Source: Actinomadura sp. NBRC 104425 (GTDB taxonomy: Bacteria > Actinomycetota > Actinomycetes > Streptosporangiales > Streptosporangiaceae). Taken from it: a DNA stretch of 64,000 nucleotides. The notes below the pieces were generated by a model. The model did no database searches. It was not told the origin of the DNA and saw only the letters and a program-made list of their open reading frames with translations. The position numbers and the translations under genes are program-made. Shown here one piece after another: positions 26,624 through 35,597 of the stretch (position 1 is the stretch's first letter; each line of letters opens with the position of its first letter). Location: assembly GCF_030269545.1 (NCBI RefSeq), contig NZ_BSTN01000005.1, positions 248,001 through 312,000 of the forward strand. Reading direction: 5' to 3'.

Positions 26624-27231
26624 CAGAAGAAGGTCGAGATGTTCTTGGCCAGCAGGATGTTCTGGTCGAGCAGGATGGTCCGGCGGGCGATCCGGAAGTT
26701 CTCGCCGGTGCGGCGCAGGATGTCGGTGCGGGTGCCGGCGAACACGTTCTCCTCTCGCTCCAGGCGGTTGCGGTAGACGAGGAACGCCGACCTGGCGAGC
26801 AGGTCGTCCTCGGTGAATCCGGGGTGCTCGGCGGGGTCCACGTGCCGGACCCGCACGTTCGTCACCAGGTGGCGGGTCCGCGAGGGCGGGTCCTCCGACC
26901 ATGCCATGCCCGAGTCGAACCTGCGGATGCGCCAGGCGAGGCTCTCCTTGCTCTCGTCGAAGAAGGCGGCCTCGCCCCGCGCGGCCACGGACTGCGCCTG
27001 CTGGCGCCGCAGCCGGTTGGTGCGGGTCGGCATCCAGTAGTCGAGGTCGTCGGCGAGCAGGTCGAGCCAGTCGGCGTAGCGTCCGGCGTCGAGGAGGTCG
27101 GCCTCCTCGTAGTAGAACTGCTCGACCGCGAAGTGGGTGTCACGGTCGGCGCGCATCCCCGCACGCGACCGGGTGCCCGCGGCCGGGCTCTGCTCAGTGG
27201 CGGTGCTCACGGTGTCATTCGATCCCTTCAC
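26623..27231 (-). CDS. Aromatic-ring-hydroxylating dioxygenase beta subunit
   Basis: A 202-residue NTF2-like small subunit. Typical segments are EQFYYEEADLLDAGRYADWLDLLADDLDYWMPTR and RTRHLVTNVRV, with NVFAGTRTDILRRTGENFRIARRTILLDQ at the end. It forms the alpha3-beta3 oxygenase with the protein at 28829. In this operon the beta gene is separated from alpha by the ferredoxin and reductase genes, an unusual order. A GTG at 27210 is an alternative start. A palindromic operator (27251-27271) lies directly upstream. Confidence 0.9.
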   Translation of the reverse strand: MKGSNDTVSTATEQSPAAGTRSRAGMRADRDTHFAVEQFYYEEADLLDAGRYADWLDLLADDLDYWMPTRTNRLRRQQAQSVAARGEAAFFDESKESLAWRIRRFDSGMAWSEDPPSRTRHLVTNVRVRHVDPAEHPGFTEDDLLARSAFLVYRNRLEREENVFAGTRTDILRRTGENFRIARRTILLDQNILLAKNISTFF

Positions 27232-27250
27232 CAGGGCGGGGCGGTACGAG

Positions 27251-27271
27251 ATGTGCCGTAGAGCGGCACAT
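27251..27271. promoter_or_regulatory. Island operator, copy 1 (ATGTGCCG-N5-CGGCACAT)
   Basis: Perfect 8-base arms ATGTGCCG and CGGCACAT surround TAGAG. It lies in the 42-base gap between the ferredoxin reductase stop and the dioxygenase beta start. A near-identical site lies at 30213-30233. It suggests an internal promoter controlled by the same regulator. Confidence 0.75.
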
Positions 27272-27273
27272 GA

Positions 27274-28494
27274 TCAGCGCAGCAGTGCGCGCAGGTTCAC
27301 GGAGGGGTCCTCCAGCCGCGCCGGATCGATTCGGACGCGGCGGTCGATCATCCTGCGGGCGGCCCGGACGGCGGTCGGGTCGTCGACCGCGGCGGCGGCC
27401 ACGACCAGCCCGGCACGCAGGCCGAACACCGAGAACGCGGGGTCGTCGAACGAGCCGCGGATTACGACCTGGTCGGCCTCCGCCATCCGACCGACGGCCT
27501 CCACATGGCGTCCGTGCCGGTCCGTCCAGAACCACGGGGCGGTGGCCGGCGGCGCGGGCCTGCCGAGAAGGGTCGCCGCCGCTCGTGCGGCGTCCTGCTG
27601 GGCGGCCTCCCAGTGTTCGGTGCGCGGCAGCAGGAGGCCGTCCCGCCGGGTCCGCGCGGAGTCTCCCACGGCCAGCACCGCCGGATTCGAGGTCACCTGG
27701 CAGGTGTCCACGACGATGCCGCGCTCGGTCTCCAGTCCTGCCGCGACGGCGAGCGCGGTCTGCGGCACCATGCCGACGCCGAGGACGGCGGCGTCGAACA
27801 CGCGCGGCTCGTGTCCGCTGGAGAAGCGGGCCGCGATGCCGGCCGCGGTCGGCTCGAACGACTCCACTCCGGCCGGCACGACCGCGATGCCCCGCGCGGC
27901 GTGCTGGCCGTGCAGCCATGCGGCCAGGTCGATGCCGACCGCGGCGGCCAGCGGAGGATTCACCGGGTCGGCCAGGACGACCTCGCAACCGAGGTCGACG
28001 GCGGTCGAGGCGACCTCGGCGCCGATCAGGCCGGCGCCGACGACCAGGAGGCGGGCTCCGGGCACCAGGACCGTGCGGAGCCGGTCGGCGTCCTCGGCCT
28101 CGCGGAGCACATGCACCCGTTCGCCGTCACTTCCCGGAATGGGCGGGCGTGCCGCACCGCCGCCGGTGGCGAGCACCACCCGGTCGGCGGGCAGCAGCCT
28201 GCCCCCTGCGAGTTCGACCGCGCCTTCCGCCGGGCGCAGGGCGGTGACGGCGGTCAGATTGACCAGCCGTACGTCCTGCTGGTCGTACCACTGCGGGGTC
28301 CGCAGGGCGATCTGCTTCAAGTCCCTGCGGCCGGCCAGGTACTCCTTCGACAGGGGCGGGCGGTCGTAGGGGAACTCGCCGGTGTCGACCAGCGTGAGAT
28401 CGCCGTCGAAACCGCCCGCTCGCAGGGCAGCGACCGTGCTGACGCCGGCGATGCCGCCGCCCACGACCACCACGCGGGAGATGTCGGCATCCAT
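27274..28494 (-). CDS. Ferredoxin reductase (BphA4/HcaD-type, FAD/NAD)
   Basis: A 406-residue flavoprotein reductase. The FAD motif is RVVVVGGGIAGVSTVAALRA, the NAD motif is RLLVVGAGLIGAEVAS, and GDSARTRRD precedes the C-terminal reductase domain. It passes electrons from NADH to the Rieske ferredoxin encoded just upstream. A GTG six bases upstream (28498-28500) overlaps the ferredoxin stop codon and is an equally plausible start. Confidence 0.9.
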   Translation of the reverse strand: MDADISRVVVVGGGIAGVSTVAALRAGGFDGDLTLVDTGEFPYDRPPLSKEYLAGRRDLKQIALRTPQWYDQQDVRLVNLTAVTALRPAEGAVELAGGRLLPADRVVLATGGGAARPPIPGSDGERVHVLREAEDADRLRTVLVPGARLLVVGAGLIGAEVASTAVDLGCEVVLADPVNPPLAAAVGIDLAAWLHGQHAARGIAVVPAGVESFEPTAAGIAARFSSGHEPRVFDAAVLGVGMVPQTALAVAAGLETERGIVVDTCQVTSNPAVLAVGDSARTRRDGLLLPRTEHWEAAQQDAARAAATLLGRPAPPATAPWFWTDRHGRHVEAVGRMAEADQVVIRGSFDDPAFSVFGLRAGLVVAAAAVDDPTAVRAARRMIDRRVRIDPARLEDPSVNLRALLR

Positions 28495-28496
28495 GG

Positions 28497-28832
28497 TCAC
28501 GGTGTCTCGTTCGGGAAGAGGTAGACTTCGCCGTCGCGGACCTCGACCCGGTGCGGGCAGGTGCTCCTGGTCGCGGGCAGGTTCTGGACCTCGCCGCTCT
28601 TCAGGCAGAACCTGCTGGCGTGCAGCGGGCATTCGACGTACCCGTCCTCGACCCAGCCCTCGGCGAGGGAGGCGTCCTCGTGGGTGCAGGTGTCGTCGAG
28701 CGCCCAGACGCTGCCGTCGGTGTCGCGCAGCAGGGCGATGTCGTCCGCGGTGCCGGTGACCGACTTGTCGATGACGATGCCCTCACCCTCGGGAATGTCC
28801 TCCAGCGCCGCGACGCGGATGCCGTTGCTCAC
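28497..28832 (-). CDS. Rieske-type ferredoxin subunit of ring-hydroxylating dioxygenase
   Basis: A 111-residue Rieske ferredoxin. The 2Fe-2S ligands are in DDTCTHEDASLAEG and ECPLHASRF, that is C-x-H-x16-C-x2-H. It carries electrons from the reductase to the dioxygenase alpha subunit. It overlaps the alpha-subunit stop by 4 bases. Confidence 0.92.
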   Translation of the reverse strand: MSNGIRVAALEDIPEGEGIVIDKSVTGTADDIALLRDTDGSVWALDDTCTHEDASLAEGWVEDGYVECPLHASRFCLKSGEVQNLPATRSTCPHRVEVRDGEVYLFPNETP

Positions 28833-30172
28833 TCATCCTCCTCATGCCAGGCCGGGGTGTTCATCAGTTCGCGCCAGCGCGAGTAGAACGACCGGCCGGC
28901 GGCGTCACTGTAGAGTTCGCTGGTCCGCCCCGGATAGCGGCCGTCCTCACGTTCGGTGCCGAGCCCCATCTGGTAGTTGAGCGCCACGCCGTTGGTGATG
29001 AAGCCGTGCGAGATGGCCTGCACCTCGCTCCAGTTCTCGCCGTCGTCCTGCTCGAAGATTCCGCTGGGGCCGAACGTCCGCAGGTTGTAGAGCCGCTGCG
29101 CCTCGCGGACTTCGGGCGGCATGGACTTGTCCACGATCGTCCAGGCCCAGACCTCCATCCGGTCGGGGCCCTTGGGGTGCCAGACGCGGATCGAGCCGTT
29201 GACGGGCAGGTAGGAGAAGTTGGGGAAGACGGTGGCGTGCCCGTTGGTCAAAGGCCCCTCCACGCGGGCGTCACCGAGCCGTTCGCGCAGGGCGTCGTAG
29301 TCCATCCACTTGTGGACGGTGTTGGCGTCGAAGCGGTTCTTGGGGTGGACCGGGAAGCCCGCGCCGTGGCCCTTAGGGTCGACGTACTGGCGTCCGGTGC
29401 GGTGGACGATCTCGTCCTTGGGCGGCCTGCCGGACAGGGTCATGAGCGCGGACGCGTGGCTCATGTTGACGTGGTACCAGTCGGTCGCGAACTGCTCGGC
29501 GGCCAGCTTCCAGTTGCCTTCGAGCACCCACTTGTGGACGCCGCCCACCACGACGGTGCCTTCCTCGTCGTGGTCGAGCATCGCGTCCATGTACCAGGTC
29601 ATGTCCCCGAGCGCCTCGCGCAGCGGCACGGGGTCGGGGTTCCAGGTGCCGAAGATCAGGCCGCGGTAGCTGTCGACGTGGGGCACCTCGACCAGGCCCC
29701 ACTCCCGCGTGTCGAAGGAGGAGGGGTAGGAGTCCCTGTTGGGGACGCTGACCAGCTTGCCCTCCAGGTCGAAGGCCCAGCCGTGGTAGGTGCAGGTGAA
29801 GTTGCGCGTCGTGCCGTGGTCGGCGCGGCAGACCCGGGCGCCCCGGTGCCTGCAGGAGTTCAGGAACGCGCGGATCCGCCGGTTCCGGTCCAGGGTGACG
29901 ATGACCGGGTCCTCCCCCATGTAGGTGGTGAAGAAGTCGCCCGGCTTGTGGAACTGGTCGGCGTGCGCGAGGAACAGCCAGCTCGGCGCGAAGACCCGGC
30001 GCAGTTCCTGTTGGTAGATCTGCTGGTCGGTGAAGATCACACGATCCAGCAGCCCGCCCTCGGCATCGACGAGCCCGGACACGTCGATGTTCCGCCTCAG
30101 CTCGGCCGGGCGCCGCAACGCCCCGCGCGGCGCCCTCGTGGCCGCGTTCTGGGGTTCGATCGTCGAGGTCAT
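28829..30172 (-). CDS. Aromatic-ring-hydroxylating dioxygenase alpha subunit (Rieske oxygenase)
   Basis: A 447-residue large subunit. The Rieske ligands follow C-x-H-x17-C-x2-H, from NSCRHRGARVC to CTYHGWAF. The mononuclear iron ligands are in NWKLAAEQFATDWYHVNMSH. Length and sequence fit the biphenyl/phenylpropionate/benzoate group (HcaE/BphA1). It would insert O2 into an aromatic ring to give a cis-dihydrodiol. It is the first gene of the leftward operon and is divergent from 30274, with a palindromic operator in the gap. Confidence 0.92.
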   Translation of the reverse strand: MTSTIEPQNAATRAPRGALRRPAELRRNIDVSGLVDAEGGLLDRVIFTDQQIYQQELRRVFAPSWLFLAHADQFHKPGDFFTTYMGEDPVIVTLDRNRRIRAFLNSCRHRGARVCRADHGTTRNFTCTYHGWAFDLEGKLVSVPNRDSYPSSFDTREWGLVEVPHVDSYRGLIFGTWNPDPVPLREALGDMTWYMDAMLDHDEEGTVVVGGVHKWVLEGNWKLAAEQFATDWYHVNMSHASALMTLSGRPPKDEIVHRTGRQYVDPKGHGAGFPVHPKNRFDANTVHKWMDYDALRERLGDARVEGPLTNGHATVFPNFSYLPVNGSIRVWHPKGPDRMEVWAWTIVDKSMPPEVREAQRLYNLRTFGPSGIFEQDDGENWSEVQAISHGFITNGVALNYQMGLGTEREDGRYPGRTSELYSDAAGRSFYSRWRELMNTPAWHEEDE

Positions 30173-30212
30173 GCCCCCAGGCAACAGCAGCGGGAACGCC
30201 GGATACCAACGC

Positions 30213-30233
30213 TTGTGCCACACAGCGGCACAT
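30213..30233. promoter_or_regulatory. Island operator, copy 2, in the divergent dioxygenase/quinone reductase promoter
   Basis: TTGTGCCA-CACAG-CGGCACAT matches the site at 27251-27271 at most positions, with arms TGTGCC and GGCACA conserved exactly and the same spacing. It lies between the divergent starts at 30172 and 30274 and can control both operons. Confidence 0.75.
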
Positions 30234-30273
30234 CCGCTGTCAGAACACGGTGATCATCGGCGAACGTAGCGGC

Positions 30274-31266
30274 ATGCAAGCCGCTATCGCCGTCTCCCAG
30301 AGCGCGACCGCCCCGCTCACCGGACTCGTTCTGGACGAGGCGCCCGAACCCGAAGCCGAACCCGGCTGGTCGGTCGTCCGGGTCGTTTCATCCTCGCTCA
30401 ACATGCACGACCTGTGGACTCTGCGCGGTGTCGGCCATCCGGCCGAACGGCTGCCGATCATCCTCGGCTGCGACGCCGCCGGATACGACGAGGCCGGCAA
30501 CGAGGTCATCGTCCACCCCGTCATCGCCGACCCGGACGCCGGCCGGGGAGACGAGACGCTCGATCCGAACCGCGCCCTGCTGTCCGAACGCCACAACGGC
30601 ACGTTCGCCGAGTACGTGACCGTCCCGACCCGCAACCTGATTCCCAAGCCGTCGTGGCTGTCCTTCGACGAGGCGGCCTGCCTGCCGGTCGCCTGGACGA
30701 CCGCGTACCGGATGCTGTTCACCCAGGCGAGGATCAGCCCCGGTGACCGGGTGCTCGTTCAGGGCGCAGGCGGCGGCGTCGCCTCGGCCGCGATCAAACT
30801 GGCCGTCGCCGCGGGCGCCATCGTCTACGCCACCAGCCGCAGTGAGGACAAGCGCGCCCAAGCCGTCGCCTGGGGAGCCCGCGCCGCCCTACCGACCGGT
30901 GAGCGACTGCCCGAACGCGTCGACGTCGTGATCGAAACGGTCGGCGAGGCCACCTGGTCGCACTCACTCAAATCACTGCGCCCCGGCGGCACCGTCGTCG
31001 TCGCCGGCGCGACCAGCGGGATGAACCCGCCCGCCGATCTCGGCCGCGTCTTCTATCTGCAACAGCGCATCATCGGCTCCACCGGATGCACCCGCAGCGA
31101 ACTGATCGCGCTGCTCACCATGATGGACGCCACCGGCCTGCGCCCGGTGATCGACCGCACGCTGCCGCTCAGCGACATCCACAAAGGCTTCCGACTCATG
31201 CTCGACGGGCAGCTCACCGGCAAGCTCGTCATCCACCCGCCCACCCCGGCAGGAGCATCGTCATGA
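30274..31266 (+). CDS. Zinc-type alcohol dehydrogenase / quinone oxidoreductase (MDR family)
   Basis: A 330-residue medium-chain dehydrogenase/reductase. GroES-like N-terminal segment ILGCDAAGYDEAGNEVIVHP and nucleotide site DRVLVQGAGGGVASAAIKLA are visible. Catalytic zinc ligands are not clear, which favours the quinone-oxidoreductase branch. It is first in the rightward operon and overlaps mhpB by ATGA. Its pathway step is unknown; it may reduce an unsaturated or quinonoid intermediate. GTG 30250 is an alternative start. Confidence 0.85.
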   Translation: MQAAIAVSQSATAPLTGLVLDEAPEPEAEPGWSVVRVVSSSLNMHDLWTLRGVGHPAERLPIILGCDAAGYDEAGNEVIVHPVIADPDAGRGDETLDPNRALLSERHNGTFAEYVTVPTRNLIPKPSWLSFDEAACLPVAWTTAYRMLFTQARISPGDRVLVQGAGGGVASAAIKLAVAAGAIVYATSRSEDKRAQAVAWGARAALPTGERLPERVDVVIETVGEATWSHSLKSLRPGGTVVVAGATSGMNPPADLGRVFYLQQRIIGSTGCTRSELIALLTMMDATGLRPVIDRTLPLSDIHKGFRLMLDGQLTGKLVIHPPTPAGASS

Positions 31267-32213
31267 CCGCAGCCGTCGGCCTGTCCCACTCCCCTCTCAT
31301 CGGCAAGAACGACCCCGCACCCGACGTCATCGCGGCCGTCGACGCCGCCATCGACGAGGCGCGCGCCTTCGTCCGCGCCGTCGACCCCGAACTGGTCGTG
31401 CTGTACGCCCCCGATCACTACAACGGCTTCTTCTACAAGGAGATGCCGCCGTTCTGCCTGGCCACCGAGGCCGCCGCGGTCGGCGACTTCGGCTCGGCCG
31501 CCGGGCCGCTGTCGGTCGACGCCGAGGCCGCCCGCGCGATCGCCCGCGGTGTGCTGGACCGCGGCGTCGATCTGACGGTCTCGGCGCGCATGACCGTCGA
31601 CCACGGGTTCGCGCAACCGCTGGAGGTGCTGTTCGGCGGGATCGACAAGATCCCCGTGGTGCCCGTCTTCGTCAACGGGGTCGCCACCCCCCTGGGGCCG
31701 GTCAGCCGCATCCGGGCCCTCGGCACCGCGGTCGGCGAGGCCGCCGCCGAACTGGACCGGCGGGTGCTGTTCATCGGCTCCGGCGGGCTCTCCCACGACC
31801 CGCCCGTCCCGGTACTCGACGGCGCCCCTCCCCGCGTCGCCGACGCGCTCATCGAGGGGCACCCGCCCACCCCCGAGCAGCGGGCCAGGGGCGAACAGCG
31901 GGTGATCCAGGCCGGCCGGGACTACGCGGCGGGCGCCACCACGATGATCCCCATCAACCCCTCCTGGGACAACCTGGTCCTGGACACGCTGGAAAGCGGC
32001 CGGCTGGCGGAGGTGGACGGCTGGACCGTGGAGTGGATGGGCGCCGAGGGCGGCGGCTCGGCGCACGAGGTGCGCACCTGGATCGCCGCGTTCGCCTCCC
32101 TCGCCGCGACCGGCGAATACCGGATGACCTCCCGCTTCTACCGGGCGATCCCCGAGTGGATCGCGGGCTTCGCCGTGACCACCGCCGAGGCGGTGCGCGA
32201 AGGAGGCCGGTGA
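31263..32213 (+). CDS. mhpB: 3-carboxyethylcatechol 2,3-dioxygenase (class III extradiol, MhpB-like)
   Basis: A 316-residue LigB-superfamily extradiol dioxygenase of the MhpB/HppB type. Segments are VGLSHSPLIGKNDPAP, VVLYAPDHYNGFFYKEMPPF (metal ligand region), VSARMTVDHGFAQPLEVLFGG (catalytic histidine) and RVLFIGSGGLSHDPPVP. It would open the ring of 2,3-dihydroxyphenylpropionate or a similar catechol. The ATG overlaps the preceding stop (ATGA). Confidence 0.9.
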   Translation: MTAAVGLSHSPLIGKNDPAPDVIAAVDAAIDEARAFVRAVDPELVVLYAPDHYNGFFYKEMPPFCLATEAAAVGDFGSAAGPLSVDAEAARAIARGVLDRGVDLTVSARMTVDHGFAQPLEVLFGGIDKIPVVPVFVNGVATPLGPVSRIRALGTAVGEAAAELDRRVLFIGSGGLSHDPPVPVLDGAPPRVADALIEGHPPTPEQRARGEQRVIQAGRDYAAGATTMIPINPSWDNLVLDTLESGRLAEVDGWTVEWMGAEGGGSAHEVRTWIAAFASLAATGEYRMTSRFYRAIPEWIAGFAVTTAEAVREGGR

Positions 32214-33019
32214 TGGTCGGCGCCCGCGAACGCCTCGTCGTCGAGGCCGCGGAACGGCTGTGGACCGCGGCCCTGACACGGCGGCCCTGCGCACCGGTAC
32301 GCGATCTGCTGGGTGAGACCGACATCGGGCTGGCCTACGCGGTGCAGCGGCGGCTCGCCGAGGACCGGCTGTCGGCCGGGGCCGCCGTGGTGGGCCGAAA
32401 GATCGGGCTGACCTCGCCCGCCGTCCAGCGGCAGCTCGGGGTCGGCCAGCCCGACTTCGGCGTGCTGTTCGACGACATGGACGCCTCCGCGCTGCCCGAG
32501 GTGCCCGCCGACCGGCTGCTGCAGCCCAAGGCCGAGGCCGAGATCGCCTTCGTGCTGCGGGACGACCTGGACACCGGCGCCCTGAACCCGGCGGCCGTCC
32601 GCGCCGCGGTCGACTACGCGGTGCCCGCGTTGGAGATCGTGGACAGCCGGATCGCCGGATGGGACATCACCATCACCGACACGGTGGCCGACAACGCCTC
32701 CAGCGGCCTGTTCGTCCTGGGCGAGAACCGGGTGCCGCTCAGCGACTTCGAGCCGGCCGAGGTGACCATGCGGATGTACACCGACGGCAAGCTGGCCTCC
32801 GCCGGAGACGGAGCCGCCTGCCTGGGAGATCCGCTCAACGCCCTGCTGTGGCTGGCGCGCACCGCCCGCGACTTCGGCCAGCCGCTGCGCGCCGGGCAGG
32901 TCGTCCTGTCCGGCGCGCTCGGCCCCATGGTCACCGTCGCTCCCGGCACCGCCGTGCACGCCGAGATCTCCGTGCTCGGCTCGGTGAGCACCGCCTTCGC
33001 CCCCGACAAGGACGAGTGA
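32213..33019 (+). CDS. mhpD: 2-keto-4-pentenoate hydratase (MhpD-like)
   Basis: A 268-residue hydratase of the MhpD/XylJ/BphH group. Key pieces are [52 protein letters not shown] (metal-binding E-x-E), and [28 protein letters not shown]. It hydrates 2-hydroxypenta-2,4-dienoate to 4-hydroxy-2-oxovalerate. AAGGAGG stands 6 bases upstream of the ATG. The next gene of this pathway (mhpF) follows as a remnant. Confidence 0.92.
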   Translation: MVGARERLVVEAAERLWTAALTRRPCAPVRDLLGETDIGLAYAVQRRLAEDRLSAGAAVVGRKIGLTSPAVQRQLGVGQPDFGVLFDDMDASALPEVPADRLLQPKAEAEIAFVLRDDLDTGALNPAAVRAAVDYAVPALEIVDSRIAGWDITITDTVADNASSGLFVLGENRVPLSDFEPAEVTMRMYTDGKLASAGDGAACLGDPLNALLWLARTARDFGQPLRAGQVVLSGALGPMVTVAPGTAVHAEISVLGSVSTAFAPDKDE

Positions 33020-33145
33020 TGGACAAGACCGGCGCAGGCGATCGAGCAGGGTCGGCGGCGCGGGACACGGCAAGGCGATCATCATCCTCACCCCCGCCGA
33101 GCCGCCGCTCATCATGCGCGACACCGTCCTGTGCCTGATCGGACG
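33019..33145 (+). pseudogene. mhpF: Acetaldehyde dehydrogenase (acylating) MhpF, deleted to a scrap
   Basis: The ATG overlaps the hydratase stop codon, as expected for the next operon gene, and reads MDKTG. Almost at once the frame changes to AIEQ and then [20 protein letters not shown] followed by [10 protein letters not shown]. That is the C-terminal segment of MhpF/BphJ-type acetaldehyde dehydrogenases (typically GGAAKGKAIIxLNPAEPPxIMRDTV). About 200 internal codons are missing, and homology stops where the IS256 remnant begins. Confidence 0.8.
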
Positions 33146-33310
33146 CCGGCCAGGCCGCGGGCGGCCAGCCCGTGCAGGAAGGCAAGCCTTCCGGCGCCGT
33201 CCTCGGCCGAGGCCACCTCGCCCCCCGGGACCTCGCGGTGCCCGTCGGCGTTGACACCGCTGGCCACGAGCACCGGCGTCCCGCGGCGCACGATCCTGAC
33301 CCGCGTGCGG
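33146..33310 (-). pseudogene. IS256-family transposase fragment
   Basis: A reverse frame reads [20 protein letters not shown] and then [20 protein letters not shown] with LAGVR. This is the central part of IS256/Mutator-type transposases (typically VAVGVNADGRREILGxDV...AEDGAGWLAFLRGLxARGLSGV). About 55 codons remain, with no inverted repeats. It abuts the mhpF scrap and probably marks the deletion event. Confidence 0.75.
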
Positions 33311-33549
33311 CGAGCGCTCTTCCCTTCGCCTCCTCCCGGACCTCCGGCGCCGTCCGGCGGAATCCTCCCTCAAGGCCGCCTTCTTCTCAACGTCATTCGA
33401 GGCCAGGGAACTCAAAAGCTTTGCACGGGTTCCACTCGCTGATTTCCGCGGCTCGGCCTACACCATAATCCGGGTGAATGGCTGGACATACGCAACAACT
33501 ATTTCCCTTCGACGGCACCTCTGCTCGATGCTGGGCGTATGACGGCTGA
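33311..33549. other. Non-coding scar and promoter region
   Basis: No gene is recognised. The right half is AT-richer (33400-33520) and probably carries the promoter of the second rightward operon. Confidence 0.4.
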
Positions 33550-34572
33550 ATGTCGTCGGTGTTGCGGAGGGGTGAATCGCACTTGCCGTTCACGGATGTG
33601 TCTTCGATCGATCACGCGGGTGCTTGGGCGCTGGGCCGTCTGCAGGAGGCGGGGCGTGTGTTCCCCGCTCTCGTCGCTCACGACCGCGTGCTGGACCTGT
33701 CGGCCCGTGAGGAGGTCGGACGCCCCCGCGGGACGCTCGAACTGCTCGACCGTTGGAATGAGGTCCTGCCCGCCTTGGACGCGCTCGCCACGAGCGCGAG
33801 CCGTTCGGACTGGCGGGCGCTCGCCGGTCTCCGCGTGCATAGCCCGGTGGAGCCGCGGCAGATCTTCCAGGCGGGGGCGAACTACCGGACGCACGTCATC
33901 GACATCGCCGCCGCGCATCATGACGGTTCCGATGGCCGTACCGTCGATCAGGTGCGGGCGGACGCCGCCGCGCAGATGGACGACCGGCTGGAATGCCCGC
34001 CGTACGTCTTCACCGGAATGCCCAGCGCGATCTGCGGACCGTACGACGAGGTCGTCCTGCCCTACGACGGGGAGAAGCCGGACTGGGAACTGGAGCTGGC
34101 GGCGGTGATCGGGCGGCCGGCACGCCGGGTCTCCCCTGATCAGGCCCTGGACGCCGTGGCCGGCTGGGTGATCGTCAACGACCTCACCCTGCGCGAGCGG
34201 ATCTTCCGCCGGGACGTTCCGGAGCTGGGCGCCGACTGGCTGGCCGCGAAGAACTCGCCGACATTCCTGCCGGCCGGGCCGGTGCTGGTGCCGCGCCGGG
34301 AGATTCCCGACCCCTCGGACCTGCGGATCACGCTGCGGCTCAACGGCGAGGTCATGCAGGACGAGTCGACCAAGGACATGATCTTCGATGTGGCGCGGAT
34401 CGTCGCGCACTGCTCGACGGTCGCCGCGCTGATGCCCGGCGATCTGGTGCTCACCGGAAGCCCGGCCGGCAACGGCATGGCGCACGGCCGGCTGCTGCGG
34501 CCCGGTGACGTCATGGATTCGACGATCACGGCCCTCGGCGCCCAGCGCAACGCTTGCGTGGCCGAGCGATGA
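33550..34572 (+). CDS. Fumarylacetoacetate hydrolase family protein (first)
   Basis: A 340-residue FAH-superfamily protein. IFQAGANYRTHVIDIAAAH contains the catalytic histidine region. The metal ligands are in DWELELAAVIGRPARRV (E-x-E), and VLTGSPAGNGMAHGRLLRPGDVM is the C-terminal signature. It may be a hydrolase, isomerase or decarboxylase of ring-opened acids. The start is uncertain: a GGAGG at 33565-33569 would better serve a TTG at 33583 (LPFTDVSSIDHAG). Confidence 0.85.
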   Translation: MSSVLRRGESHLPFTDVSSIDHAGAWALGRLQEAGRVFPALVAHDRVLDLSAREEVGRPRGTLELLDRWNEVLPALDALATSASRSDWRALAGLRVHSPVEPRQIFQAGANYRTHVIDIAAAHHDGSDGRTVDQVRADAAAQMDDRLECPPYVFTGMPSAICGPYDEVVLPYDGEKPDWELELAAVIGRPARRVSPDQALDAVAGWVIVNDLTLRERIFRRDVPELGADWLAAKNSPTFLPAGPVLVPRREIPDPSDLRITLRLNGEVMQDESTKDMIFDVARIVAHCSTVAALMPGDLVLTGSPAGNGMAHGRLLRPGDVMDSTITALGAQRNACVAER

Positions 34573-35597
34573 GCGCCGCCGTCCGCACCGTCGACGTCCA
34601 TGCGCATGTCGCAGTCCCGGCGGTCGATGCGCTGATCGAGAAGGAGCCGGGGCTGGCGCGGCAGCGGCAGGTCGACGCGGCGTCGCTCGGGCCGGAGTCG
34701 ACGGCCTACAACATGCGGCACATCGCCGAGCTCGCGCCGAAGCTGACCGACTTGGATCTTCGGCTGGCCGCGATGGACCGGGCGCGGGTGGACGTGCAGG
34801 TCGTCACCGCGACGCCCCTGCCGCACGCCTGGGCCGACGTGGAGCTGGCCGGCCGGATCGTGGCGGCGAGCAACGAGGGCGTGGCGGGGTTCTGCGCCCG
34901 GGAACCCTCTCGCCTGGTGCCCGTGGGCACCGTCGCGTTGCAGCACCCGGGCCTGGCGGTCGAGCAGCTGGAGACGGCGGTCAGGGAAATGGGCATGCGC
35001 GGTGTGCAGATCTCCACCGCCGCCGGCCCGGGCATGGAGTTGGACGATCCCGCCCTGGCCGACTTCTGGGCCGCCGCCGAGGAACTCGACGCCGCCGTGC
35101 TCATCCATCCCTGGGGCTGCACCCTCGGCGAGCGGCTGAACGCCTACTACCTGTTCAACAGCGTCGGGAACCCCACCGAGACGGCGCTGGCCCTGTCCAG
35201 GATCGTTTTCTCCGGGCTGCTGGAGAGGCATCCGGGGTTGCGCATCTGGTCCGCTCACGGCGGTGGCTACCTGGCCGGTTACATGGTGCGGGCCGACCAC
35301 GCGTGGGAGATGCGAGGCGACGCCCGCACCACACGGCAGCGACCCAGCGCCCTGTTGCGCCGCACGTTCGTCGACTCTCTGGTCTACACGCCCGAGCAGT
35401 TGCGCCACCTCGTCGCCTCGATGGGGGCCGGGCAGGTGACGCTCGGCAGCGACCACCCCTTCGACATGGGCGTCGAGGACCCGGTCGACCGGCTTCTGGC
35501 GGCCGGCTTCGACCAGGCCACCACCGACGCCATCCGCGGCGGCAACGCCGTCCGCCTGCTCGGCGACATGCCGGAACCGATTGGAACCCGTTCATGA
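34569..35597 (+). CDS. Amidohydrolase family decarboxylase (ACMSD/gamma-resorcylate decarboxylase type)
   Basis: A 342-residue PF04909 amidohydrolase. The N-terminal metal motif HxH is in VDVHAHVAVPAVD, a later ligand is in AVLIHPWGC, then IWSAHGGGYLAGY, and the aspartate is in LGSDHPFDMG. Members decarboxylate substrates such as 2-amino-3-carboxymuconate semialdehyde or hydroxybenzoates. Here it likely decarboxylates a ring-cleavage product or aromatic acid. It overlaps both neighbours by 4 bases. Confidence 0.87.
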   Translation: MSAAVRTVDVHAHVAVPAVDALIEKEPGLARQRQVDAASLGPESTAYNMRHIAELAPKLTDLDLRLAAMDRARVDVQVVTATPLPHAWADVELAGRIVAASNEGVAGFCAREPSRLVPVGTVALQHPGLAVEQLETAVREMGMRGVQISTAAGPGMELDDPALADFWAAAEELDAAVLIHPWGCTLGERLNAYYLFNSVGNPTETALALSRIVFSGLLERHPGLRIWSAHGGGYLAGYMVRADHAWEMRGDARTTRQRPSALLRRTFVDSLVYTPEQLRHLVASMGAGQVTLGSDHPFDMGVEDPVDRLLAAGFDQATTDAIRGGNAVRLLGDMPEPIGTRS

